Assembly: GCA_965211775.1 (NCBI GenBank)
Contig: OZ242974.1
Coordinates: 2,356,001-2,420,000 of the forward strand
Direction of reading: 5' to 3'
DNA length: 64,000 bases
DNA from: Thiodiazotropha sp040506975
GTDB taxonomy: Bacteria; Pseudomonadota; Gammaproteobacteria; Chromatiales; Chromatiaceae
The notes under the pieces are model-generated. The model worked only from the letters and a program-made list of their open reading frames with translations. It was not told the origin of the DNA and ran no database searches. The translations under genes and the position numbers were made by a program. This document shows, in pieces, positions 9,859-17,555 of the stretch (its first letter is position 1; every line of letters begins with the position of its first letter).

Positions 9859-9934
9859 TTTTTAATGATAAATTAGTTGTGCTACAATCCCATGTCAAGA
9901 ACGATTTTCACCTAATTGACCTATCAGCCGTTCT

Positions 9935-10639
9935 ATGACAATTGAGTTCATTCCTGCGAGGGCGTTGACATTTTCAGACTTCAAAAAGTGCTTCGACTAC
10001 GAAGAAGACAGATTATATGCATTACTTTTTGAACGAAATCATAATCTTATAGGGATCAGGCGAGAGAAGTTCGCGGTCAGGAATCTGAAAAAGATCTTCC
10101 GTGCCACGTTTAAACTGGTGCCCAAAATCGGATTTCAGGCGATGTCCCTGCGAGACCTCCTGGCCGAGACCGGTCTGAGCATGGGGGGTGTCTATCTGAC
10201 GATCACCAACAAGGACAATATCGCAATCATCGTCAAAGATGCGGTTACCCTTGTGTGTGAAGATATCGTTGATAAGGCCAGGGCTGAGACCGATCCCGTT
10301 GTTGCCCTGGAAGTGATGGTCAAAGGTTATCTATACGCATCTCTGCTGCTGCAACCCTGGTTCTATTTTCTCTATTTCGAAACCCGTAGTCTGCCAATCA
10401 AACACCAGCAAGATTCCAAAAACCTCGAACGATCCCAGGTGGCGGAGCTGGAGAGGCTGATTGTGCGTCTACAGCAGAAACCAGAGCGGGGCTACCCGGC
10501 GGACTTTCTTGCTACCATGGTATTGACCATGGTTCAGGAACGCTATTTGAAGCCATGGAAATATAAACAACCGGCATCAACGATCGATGAGTATGCCGAA
10601 AATTGCCTGCGTTTAATCCATCGCTCAATTCACCATTAG
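9935..10639 (+). CDS. TetR-family transcriptional regulator, probable fad-operon repressor
   Basis: A 234-residue TetR-type regulator. The helix-turn-helix lies at about residues 60-105 (GFQAMSLRDLLAETGLSMGG, then VYLTITNKDNIAI, matching the usual GVSxGxxYxHFxxKExL pattern). A helical ligand domain follows. The N-terminus is about 50 residues longer than in most TetR proteins, and no clear ribosome site precedes the ATG at 9935, so the start is uncertain. Divergent placement from fadE suggests control of the beta-oxidation operon by acyl-CoA, as for PsrA/FadR-type regulators. Confidence 0.82.
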   Translation: MTIEFIPARALTFSDFKKCFDYEEDRLYALLFERNHNLIGIRREKFAVRNLKKIFRATFKLVPKIGFQAMSLRDLLAETGLSMGGVYLTITNKDNIAIIVKDAVTLVCEDIVDKARAETDPVVALEVMVKGYLYASLLLQPWFYFLYFETRSLPIKHQQDSKNLERSQVAELERLIVRLQQKPERGYPADFLATMVLTMVQERYLKPWKYKQPASTIDEYAENCLRLIHRSIHH

Positions 10640-10886
10640 ATAGCATGTATTGGATCAGCACCGGAACCGCATCGGATACCCGGGGCATACCCAGTTTTGC
10701 CAGCGGTATTTCGGTCGCTACATCGCACATCCGGATTCAGCTTGCTACAAACCCGGGTTATGTTTCATTTATGCAAGGCTGAAATTGACACTTTCGTGAT
10801 TAACACGAGATACACCCGTGAATTTATCACTCCATCATAAACCCTGTACAGACAATTGTTCTTCATGGTTACTGGAGGATAAGAGA

Positions 10887-11585
10887 ATGCGGAACAAGTT
10901 AACTATGCTGGCGCTCGCTGGTGCATTTGCCACTACACCGACGCTCGCGCAGGATCTGACAATTTCGATTACCAATCTGACGCATGGCAGTTATTTCACA
11001 CCGTTTTTGGTGGCGGCGCATGCAGGCGGTAATCATATCTTTCAGCTGGGGACGACGGCCAGCACGAACCTGCAGGCAATGGCTGAAGGTGGTGATATTT
11101 CCGGCATATCAGCCGACATGGCTGCGGTAAATGCGGAGTCGGTTGAAAATCCAGCCGGCGGGTTATTGGCGCCGGGGGCAACCACTACCTTCGATCTCAC
11201 TCACTCCGAGTCAAATGACCACCTTTCACTTACCGCGATGATTCTACCGACCAACGATGGCTTTGTCGGTGTGGACTCACTATCTATTCCGAGCGCTGCA
11301 GGCACATACCGGTATCAATTGAATGCCTATGATGCCGGTACGGAAGCCAATGATGAAATCATCAATGGTGGCGGTGCGCCGGGTGTTGCGGGTGTGCCTG
11401 CGGATCCAGGCGGTCAGAACGGCACTGGTGCAACCGGCGTTACGACGGCGGAGACGAATGCCCATGTTCATATCCATCGCGGCGTGTTGGGCGACAGCGA
11501 TGAAACAGCAGGCGTCAGTGATCTCAACAGCAGTGTGCATCGTTGGTTGAATCCTGTCGCGCATTTAGTCATCACGGTGAATTAG
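10887..11585 (+). CDS. secreted spondin-domain protein
   Basis: A 232-residue exported protein. The ATG at 10887 has a GGAGG site 8 bases upstream and starts a signal peptide ending near PTLAQ; an upstream in-frame ATG at 10818 lacks both. The mature part is a Spond_N domain, with TISITNLTHGSYFTPFLVAA, DHLSLTAMILPTNDGFVGVD and a C-terminal HRWLNPVAHLVITV. It also has a Gly-rich linker and a His-rich stretch NAHVHIHRG. The spondin fold often binds a metal ion and a surface ligand; the bacterial role is unknown. A paralogue follows 10 bp downstream. Confidence 0.83.
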   Translation: MRNKLTMLALAGAFATTPTLAQDLTISITNLTHGSYFTPFLVAAHAGGNHIFQLGTTASTNLQAMAEGGDISGISADMAAVNAESVENPAGGLLAPGATTTFDLTHSESNDHLSLTAMILPTNDGFVGVDSLSIPSAAGTYRYQLNAYDAGTEANDEIINGGGAPGVAGVPADPGGQNGTGATGVTTAETNAHVHIHRGVLGDSDETAGVSDLNSSVHRWLNPVAHLVITVN

Positions 11586-11595
11586 GGGGATTGCT

Positions 11596-12303
11596 ATGGA
11601 TATGCTGAAATCGGCAACCCTGGCCTTACTTGTAACCGGCCCACTTATCCTCACAGGCTGTAACCATAATGATGATGACAGTGACGACGATGAATCTGGC
11701 CGTGTTAGTTATGAGTTAAGGGTGACAAATTTGACGGCAGCACAACCACTCTCTCCATTGGTCGTTGTATTGCATGACAGTGCCTATTCCATGTGGAGCG
11801 TGGGTTCGAGCGCCGGCGATGGACTTGAACTTCTGGCCGAGGGGGGAGATAACACGGAGTTGTTATCGGAGGCGGCCAGCAGTTCCACAGCGACCATGAG
11901 TGGAGGCGGTGTTATCGCGCCTGGACAAAACGAAAGTCTCATTATCGAGGCCGATCAGATGAATGGTCTGGCGCTCTCCTTCGCATCCATGCTGGTCAAC
12001 ACCAATGATGCATTTACCGGGTTAAATGCGGTCGATGTGTCGGACATGATGGCGGGTTCTAGTAAACAACTGTTCATTTCCGCCTATGATGCGGGCACCG
12101 AGGGGAACTCTGAACTGGCATCCACAGTACCGGGTCCGGCGGCGGGTGGTGAGGGCTATAACCCGGCTCGCGACGACCGAGACAGCGTCGGCGGTCATCC
12201 TGGAGTGGTTACGAGTGACGATGGTTTGAGCGGTTCTGCATTGAACGAGTCGCACCGTTTCGATAATCCGGTAGCGCATGTGACGATTACACGAATGCAA
12301 TGA
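11596..12303 (+). CDS. spondin-domain lipoprotein
   Basis: A 235-residue lipoprotein with lipobox LTGC and a very acidic linker (HNDDDSDDDES), then a Spond_N domain paralogous to the preceding gene. Shared signatures are YELRVTNLTAAQPLSPLVVV, FASMLVNTNDAFTGLNA, the SAYDAGTEGN segment and DNPVAHVTITR at the C-terminus. It lies 10 bp after its paralogue, so both are probably one transcript ending at the hairpin at 12312. One protein would be soluble in the periplasm or secreted and the other lipid-anchored. The function of the pair is unknown. Confidence 0.82.
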   Translation: MDMLKSATLALLVTGPLILTGCNHNDDDSDDDESGRVSYELRVTNLTAAQPLSPLVVVLHDSAYSMWSVGSSAGDGLELLAEGGDNTELLSEAASSSTATMSGGGVIAPGQNESLIIEADQMNGLALSFASMLVNTNDAFTGLNAVDVSDMMAGSSKQLFISAYDAGTEGNSELASTVPGPAAGGEGYNPARDDRDSVGGHPGVVTSDDGLSGSALNESHRFDNPVAHVTITRMQ

Positions 12304-12311
12304 CAACTCGA

Positions 12312-12341
12312 GGGCGGCTTTATCGTAAGCCGCCCGTTTCG
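12312..12341 (+). terminator. rho-independent terminator candidate after the spondin pair
   Basis: A stem GGGCGGCTT / AAGCCGCCC (9 bp, 6-base loop) starts 8 bases after the stop codon of the second spondin gene. The run of T after the stem is short (GTTTC), so termination strength is uncertain. Confidence 0.6.
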
Positions 12342-12536
12342 ATGCCTTGCAGGACTATTCGAACTTTCTCCGTACAGTGAGTGACTAAATACTGTCCGGT
12401 CAAGCTCGGAGTCTTAAAGTATCATTGATGCCAGTCCCGGGATTTCAATAGATACAGCCTGAGTTGCCGGCAATGAGCCGGTACAACAGGTGATTACACT
12501 TTAATCCTCGGATCAGAAGAGAGGCTGAATGAGGTA

Positions 12537-13337
12537 ATGCGAAAGATAGTATCAGTCGTGATTTTCAGCTTGATGTTTATATCGGCAACGGATACGTTTG
12601 CCTTCGATCATGGTATTTGGAACACATTGCTGCAACAGCATGTCGTGCCGCAAAGAGGTGGTGTGGCTACCGTGGTGGACTATCAGGGTTTGAGTTCCGA
12701 GCGTATGCGGCTGAAACGGTATTTAACATTACTGGCAGAGGTTGATAAAGAGACGTTCGAGACATGGCCTGCATCCGAACAACTGGCCTTTTTGATCAAT
12801 GCTTACAATGCCTGGACAGTGGAATTGATCTTAACCGCTTATCCTAAGATTTCATCGATCAAGGATTTGGGAGGGTTGTTCAGTTCACCATGGAAGAAGG
12901 CGTTTATCCAGCTGTTCGGCGAAGACAGGTCACTCGATGACATCGAACATGGAATGATCCGTAAAAAGGATCAATATAACGATCCCAGAATTCATTTCGC
13001 AGTCAACTGCGCCAGCATAGGCTGTCCGGCATTGCGTGGAGAGGCCTATACCGGTAAACGGCTTGAGATGCAGTTGCGTGAGCAGACTTCGCTGTTCCTT
13101 GCAGATAAAACACGCAATCGTTTTAGCGATGATCGCCTCGAGGTGTCATCCATATTCAAGTGGTATCATGACGATTTTGAACAGGGTTGGAAGGATTATC
13201 ATTCGTTAAGCGGCTTTTTTGCGGAATATAGCCAACAACTTGGTTTGTCGGCCGAAGATGTACAACGCCTCCGCGCAGGCAAAATCGATATTTCATTCCT
13301 TGATTATGATTGGCGGCTGAATTCCGTCCTCCATTAA
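12537..13337 (+). CDS. exported DUF547 protein
   Basis: A 266-residue protein with a signal peptide (cleavage near TFAFD) and a DUF547 domain. Landmarks are LAFLINAYNAWTVELIL, the segment SLDDIEHGMIR, IHFAVNCASIGCPALR and VSSIFKWYHDDFE. The conserved Cys pair in NCASIGC is present. DUF547 proteins are widespread in marine gammaproteobacteria and their biochemical role is not established. It seems to be a single transcription unit following the spondin terminator. Confidence 0.83.
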   Translation: MRKIVSVVIFSLMFISATDTFAFDHGIWNTLLQQHVVPQRGGVATVVDYQGLSSERMRLKRYLTLLAEVDKETFETWPASEQLAFLINAYNAWTVELILTAYPKISSIKDLGGLFSSPWKKAFIQLFGEDRSLDDIEHGMIRKKDQYNDPRIHFAVNCASIGCPALRGEAYTGKRLEMQLREQTSLFLADKTRNRFSDDRLEVSSIFKWYHDDFEQGWKDYHSLSGFFAEYSQQLGLSAEDVQRLRAGKIDISFLDYDWRLNSVLH

Positions 13338-13535
13338 ATACCCCGTTCACACGAGAGGATATCAGCGGGTATAAAGCTAATGCGAGTCGTTCATAGGTTG
13401 TGTCAAACCGCCGTTGCGTGACGATCCGTGAATTCTGCCGGCAAGGAGAACCAAATCCAGATTGGCAGGATTGGCATTCATATTCCAGCCGATGTATGGT
13501 AGACAACGGCCTACTGATCCAACTATTCCGAGTCT

Positions 13536-13555
13536 TTAGTGTTAACAGGCCCTAG
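13536..13555 (-). repeat. dispersed 20-bp repeat, copy 1
   Basis: The minus strand reads CTAGGGCCTGTTAACACTAA. This is an intergenic motif shared with 20777, 29057, 39567, 62114 and 62358. It lies directly upstream of the small gene at 13566. Confidence 0.6.
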
Positions 13556-13565
13556 TCAACCCATC

Positions 13566-13952
13566 ATGAACAGGCGAAAGAGATACAGGAAGAAAGCGGG
13601 TGCCGCCGTATCCGCTGTCAGGCTCGATCTTGACACCGATGGATTTACCTACCGGAAATGGGGTGGAATGCAAAGGTGCAAACCAGGGGACTGGCTGGTC
13701 GATAACGGGGGTGATATCTATACGGTGGATGTCGATACTTTTGCCAACACCTATACCGAGACCGGTCCTGGCCGCTTTGTAAAGACCGCTGAAGTGTGGG
13801 CGGAAATTGCTGAACAGGACGGCGTCATAAAAACCCTGGAAGGTGAAACCCGATACTCAGCCGGTGACTATGTGGTGTATAACGATGAGCAGGGAATGGA
13901 TGGCTATGCCGTTGACCGTCAAGCATTCGAGTCGATGTATGAGCTGTGTTGA
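13566..13952 (+). CDS. small hypothetical protein with two PGD-like repeats
   Basis: A 128-residue protein of unknown function. A basic N-terminus (MNRRKRYRKKAG) is followed by two related segments. One is PGDWLVDNGGDIYTVDVDTF with NTY after it; the other is AGDYVVYNDEQG with YAVDRQAFESMY after it. This suggests an internal duplication of a small beta unit with a GD turn and a VD..F...Y ending. The start at 13566 is chosen over 13539 because the extra residues derive from the dispersed repeat; no strong ribosome site is visible. It is followed after 23 bp by the broken TlpA-like gene. Confidence 0.6.
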   Translation: MNRRKRYRKKAGAAVSAVRLDLDTDGFTYRKWGGMQRCKPGDWLVDNGGDIYTVDVDTFANTYTETGPGRFVKTAEVWAEIAEQDGVIKTLEGETRYSAGDYVVYNDEQGMDGYAVDRQAFESMYELC

Positions 13953-14463
13953 ACGGATGATCTGAATCCGAGTCCATGTCCGCACCTGAGAACAGACCCA
14001 CCAATACAGGCAGGCGATTGGCGTCACGAATTATAAGTGCTGCAGCTCTGCTCCTTGGTTTATCTCTGATTCACCTTTGGCAGACGAGGGATCTTGCCGA
14101 AGGTCCTGCGCCTGCCCTTTCAGGGCATACCTTGCAAGGCGAGTGGTTGGATATTGGTAAATTCACGGAACGGCCTTTGTTGGTTCATTTCTGGGCCAGT
14201 TGGTGTCCGATATGCAAAGTCGAATCGGGGGGGATCGAATCCCTGTCGAAGGACTATCCGGTTGTCACTGTCGCTATGCAGTCCGGCAGTGAGAATGATG
14301 TCACAGAATTCCTTAGGCAAAATCAACTCCGATTCCCGGTCATTAACGATCCCGATGGTAAACTGTCGAGTGCCTGGCGGGTCACGGGTGTGCCGACCAG
14401 CTACATTATCGGCGGTGATGGCAGAGTCAGGTTCTCTAGCCCCAATATTTCACGCATTAAAAA

Positions 14464-14525
14464 GGCAAAATCCTGATACTTCGATATAATTCAGTTGCTT
14501 ACACTGTAATCGAAAGGATTTTGCC
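14464..14525 (+). promoter_or_regulatory. hairpin covering the transposase translation start
   Basis: Two nested inverted repeats lie at the left end of the IS: GGCAAAATCC (14464-14473) with GGATTTTGCC (14516-14525), and TTCGAT (14480) with ATCGAA (14509). In RNA the 3' arm would bury the AAGGA ribosome site at 14514-14518. Any transcript entering from outside could therefore be poorly translated. The same hairpin is present in the other two copies. Confidence 0.55.
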
Positions 14526-14526
14526 T

Positions 14527-15840
14527 GTGACAAACTGTACCCAGACTGCCTTTGATTTTCCAGCCCTAAAACGCCGTAAGGTTCAAGCCGAGTTTTCCGG
14601 TGGCGATATCACCTCGGACGGCGGCGTGTTGCTGCTGCGTGAGATCGACAGGCGTCTGGGATTGCTCGAGGCGGTTGATGCGGTCATCCCCGACCCGCGA
14701 GATCCCCGCTATATTGAACACAGCCAGTTGAGCCTGTTGCGCCAGCGAGTCTATGGGCTCTGCCTGGGTTATGAAGATCTGAACGACCATCAGACACTAC
14801 GCACCGACCCGGCCCTACAGAGCTCGATCGAACGCGAGGAGGTACTGGGCAGCCAGTCGACACTTTGTCGGCTGGAGAACCGGGTCGATCGCCGGGTTGC
14901 CGTTGATGTCCACAACCTACTGCTCGAGCAGTTCATTGCCTCATATGATGCACCACCCGATGAGCTGATCCTGGATTTCGACGCCACGGATGATCCGGTG
15001 CATGGCCGCCAGGAAGGCCGCTTCTTTCACGGCTACTACGATCACTACTGCTTCCTGCCCCTGTATGTCTTTTGTGGCGATCAACTGCTGGTGAGTTATC
15101 TGCGGCCCAGCCGGATCGATGCGCCCAAGCATGCCTGGGCGATTCTGGCGCTGTTGGTCAAACGCCTGCGCCGGGCTTGGCCTGAAGTGCGTATCATCTT
15201 TCGGGGCGATAGCGGCTTTTGCCGTCACCACATGCTCAGCTGGTGCGAGCGCAACGCTGTGGGCTATATCGTGGGCATCGCCAAGAATGACGCCTTGCTG
15301 CGGTGTATCCGTGAGCCCATGCAGTGGGTTGAGGAACTGGCGAAGCGAACCGGCATGAAGATGCGGGAATTCTTTCAGTTTCACTATGCCGCCAGCACCT
15401 GGAAGACGCGTCGCAAGGTGATCGCCAAACTGGAGGTCACCGACAAGGGGCCAAATCCACGCTTCATCGTCACCAACCTGGCCGGCGACAAACAGCGCCT
15501 TTACGATGACCTCTACTGCGCCCGTGGTGACATGGAGAACCGAATCAAGGAGCAGCAACTGGGGCTGTTCGCCGATCGCACCAGCGCGCATTACTGGTGG
15601 GCCAATCAGTTTCGTCTACTGCTGTCCAGTCTGGCCTATGTGCTGATGGAGGCCATCCGGCGCCTCGCGCTGAAGGGCACGGAACTGGCGCGTGCACAGA
15701 TGACCACGATCCGGCTCAAACTGTTCAAGATCGGGGCGGTCATCATTCGCAACACGCGACGGATCCGCTTCCTGCTCTCCAGCACCTATCCCTATCAGGC
15801 GCTGTTTTTCCAGGTGGCGGCACGACTCAAGCCGGGATAG
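14527..15840 (+). CDS. IS1380-family transposase (copy 1)
   Basis: A 437-residue DDE transposase of the IS1380 group (DDE_Tnp_1 type). The acidic residues are visible in DFDATDDPVHG, FRGDSGFCRHH and DMENRIKEQQLG. The GTG at 14527 is preferred over the TTG at 14521 because AAGGA lies 8 bases upstream of it. The protein is identical to the copy at 44041. The copy at 45671 differs by one Leu-to-Pro change next to the first catalytic Asp. Confidence 0.93.
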   Translation: MTNCTQTAFDFPALKRRKVQAEFSGGDITSDGGVLLLREIDRRLGLLEAVDAVIPDPRDPRYIEHSQLSLLRQRVYGLCLGYEDLNDHQTLRTDPALQSSIEREEVLGSQSTLCRLENRVDRRVAVDVHNLLLEQFIASYDAPPDELILDFDATDDPVHGRQEGRFFHGYYDHYCFLPLYVFCGDQLLVSYLRPSRIDAPKHAWAILALLVKRLRRAWPEVRIIFRGDSGFCRHHMLSWCERNAVGYIVGIAKNDALLRCIREPMQWVEELAKRTGMKMREFFQFHYAASTWKTRRKVIAKLEVTDKGPNPRFIVTNLAGDKQRLYDDLYCARGDMENRIKEQQLGLFADRTSAHYWWANQFRLLLSSLAYVLMEAIRRLALKGTELARAQMTTIRLKLFKIGAVIIRNTRRIRFLLSSTYPYQALFFQVAARLKPG

Positions 15841-16163
15841 CCCGGCAGAGTGCTGCCCCGGCACGTTGATCAACAATGGGGGTAAGGGGGAGTCTGCCCG
15901 GAGGGTGGAAAATCAGGGCTTGATAGAGGTTTGGTTCCCAGTGAGGGCAAACCATCCAAGCTTGGCCATATCACCGGCTAAATTTAAAAACGGATGAAAC
16001 ATGCGGGCTAGCGTTGGTTTTACCTTGCCGCTGACGCTTCGCATGCGTCTCTGGCTGGCCGAAATCTGGTAGACTGTCAACTGCATGGCGGGCGGCTGGA
16101 GCGGCTGAACAGGCCCTAGGGTGCCTGGTTAATAGATGCGCCTATTCTGAGGAGAAGCGGGTT

Positions 16164-17555
16164 ATGGCGATAAGGCTGAGGTTGTTGTCTCTCATTTTGG
16201 TGAGTTTGTTCTATTCAGGTTGCGCTTCGACCCCGACCCTTTCCAGATCCCAGGTATTCGAAGAATATGAACGGATTTCACATCTCCAGAGCCGTATGAA
16301 CGAGGATAGGGTGAACGATTTGTTCGATCTTGCGCCTGTGGGATTTGCCGCAGCGCAATCGAAGCTGGCGGAAGCAATTGTGCTGGGCCAGAAAAGGAAC
16401 GATGCCGGGGTGGCGCAGAAGGTGGCCGAGGTGGATCGACTTCTCGATAAGGCGGAGTCGGATGCAACCCGCTCCAAGCGACTGATGCGCGAAGTGCTCG
16501 AAGCACGCCAGTTGGCAGTCGCTGCGGGCGCCGATACCATGCTGAAGGAGCGCTTCGATTTGCTCGATGAAAAATTGCGCAAGGCCTCCACCCTGGTTGA
16601 AAAGGGTGATATCGAGGATGCAAAGAAATGGCGGCCCGAAATGTTGCAGGGTTACTCGGATGTGGAACTGGATGCCCTGAAACAAGATGCCACAGAAAAC
16701 GCCCGTCAGGATATTGCCCAGGCCACCGAAAGTGAAGCGGATGAATATTCACCAAAGACCCTGAAACGCGCCCTCGAGGAGTTGGCGCTCTCGGTTGCGG
16801 TCCTGGAGACCAACAGGACACAGAGAGAAAAGGCTAAAAATCACGCCTTGCAGGCCAGTCGATTGGCCAGACGCAGTGTCGAGATCACGGAAATGATCAA
16901 AGACTTCAAACGCCGTGAATACACCATGGAGGAGATCATTCTCTGGTACCAGAAACAGATCAGCCTGATTAGTGAACCGACTGGAGATGAATTGCACTTT
17001 GACCAGCCCAACCATGAGGTGGTCACAGCATTGCGAAACAAACTGGTCAATTATACAGAGATACAGCAGGCTGAACGGGCGACAAGGATGGATTTACAGA
17101 GTCGGCTCGAGGCGGTGGAACGGGAGAATCGTGAAGCACAAGCGCGTTTCGACAAGATTCAGGATCTTTTTTCAGCTTACGAGGCCAATGTCTACAGGCA
17201 GGGACACAATGTACTGCTTGAACTGCGCGCCTTTAACTTTCCCAGTGGCGGAAGTGAAATCCAATCGGAAAATTTTGCCTTGCTCGACAAGATTGTAACC
17301 GCTGTAAAGTCCTTTCCGAATCCGGACGTTGTTGTCTCGGGGCATACCGATTCTGTGGGTGGAGCGGATGTCAATCAACAGCTTTCACAGCGACGTGCTG
17401 AAACAGTGGCATCATTCCTGGAAAAAGTCGGCGGTGTCGCCAGGAATCATATTACGGCAATCGGCTATGGCGAATCCCGCCCAGTGGCCAATAATGAAAC
17501 TGAACGAGGACGGAAGAGCAATCGGCGAATCGAAGTGTTGATCATTAATGAATAA
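16164..17555 (+). CDS. OmpA-family lipoprotein with N-terminal DUF4398-like region
   Basis: A 463-residue outer-membrane lipoprotein. Lipobox YSGC is followed by a long helical, coiled-coil-rich region (about residues 25-330) that begins like DUF4398. The C-terminal OmpA/MotB peptidoglycan-binding domain (about 345-463) has VSGHTDSVGGADVNQQLSQR and IGYGESRPVANNETERGR with the diaminopimelate-binding Asp/Arg. It probably links the outer membrane to peptidoglycan. Its stop overlaps the start of korA by 8 bp, an unexpected pairing of an envelope gene with a cytoplasmic oxidoreductase. Confidence 0.88.
   Translation: MAIRLRLLSLILVSLFYSGCASTPTLSRSQVFEEYERISHLQSRMNEDRVNDLFDLAPVGFAAAQSKLAEAIVLGQKRNDAGVAQKVAEVDRLLDKAESDATRSKRLMREVLEARQLAVAAGADTMLKERFDLLDEKLRKASTLVEKGDIEDAKKWRPEMLQGYSDVELDALKQDATENARQDIAQATESEADEYSPKTLKRALEELALSVAVLETNRTQREKAKNHALQASRLARRSVEITEMIKDFKRREYTMEEIILWYQKQISLISEPTGDELHFDQPNHEVVTALRNKLVNYTEIQQAERATRMDLQSRLEAVERENREAQARFDKIQDLFSAYEANVYRQGHNVLLELRAFNFPSGGSEIQSENFALLDKIVTAVKSFPNPDVVVSGHTDSVGGADVNQQLSQRRAETVASFLEKVGGVARNHITAIGYGESRPVANNETERGRKSNRRIEVLIINE

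Larger units (their letters stand above)
14440..16007 (+). mobile_element. IS1380-family insertion sequence, copy 1 (1568 bp)
   Basis: The boundaries are exact. The left end begins CCCCAATATTTCA, and the inverse of the right end reads CCCGCATGTTTCA. A 4-bp duplication CTAG flanks it at 14436-14439 and 16008-16011. It holds one transposase gene. Length and sequence match the copies at 43874 and 45504 almost exactly. It interrupts a TlpA-like gene. Confidence 0.95.
13976..16072 (+). pseudogene. TlpA/ScsD-like thioredoxin gene split by IS1380 insertion
   Basis: The 5' part codes for a membrane-anchored thioredoxin-like protein. It has an N-terminal hydrophobic anchor near residues 18-36, the redox motif WASWCPIC near residue 77, and a cis-Pro in TGVPTSY. 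At codon 155 an IS1380 element interrupts the frame, leaving a 166-residue product with foreign residues at its end. Removing the element and one CTAG duplication restores the frame into 16012-16072, which ends VGFTLPLTLRMRLWLAEIW. That gives an intact protein of about 174 residues matching the usual ScsD/TlpA C-terminus. Such proteins reduce periplasmic disulfides. The active site remains in the truncated product, so some activity is possible. Confidence 0.9.

Noticed and set aside
9738..9938. 66-codon plus-strand frame over the fadE start
   Set aside because: It overlaps fadE and its promoter and has no ribosome site or family.
14941..15591. 216-codon antisense frame inside the IS1380 transposase gene, also in the other two copies
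   Set aside because: Repeated only because the IS is repeated; it is a shadow of the transposase gene.
16107..16123. Partial match CCTAGGGCCTGTTCAGC to the dispersed repeat
   Set aside because: Only the first half matches; it is not counted as a copy without a genome-wide profile.
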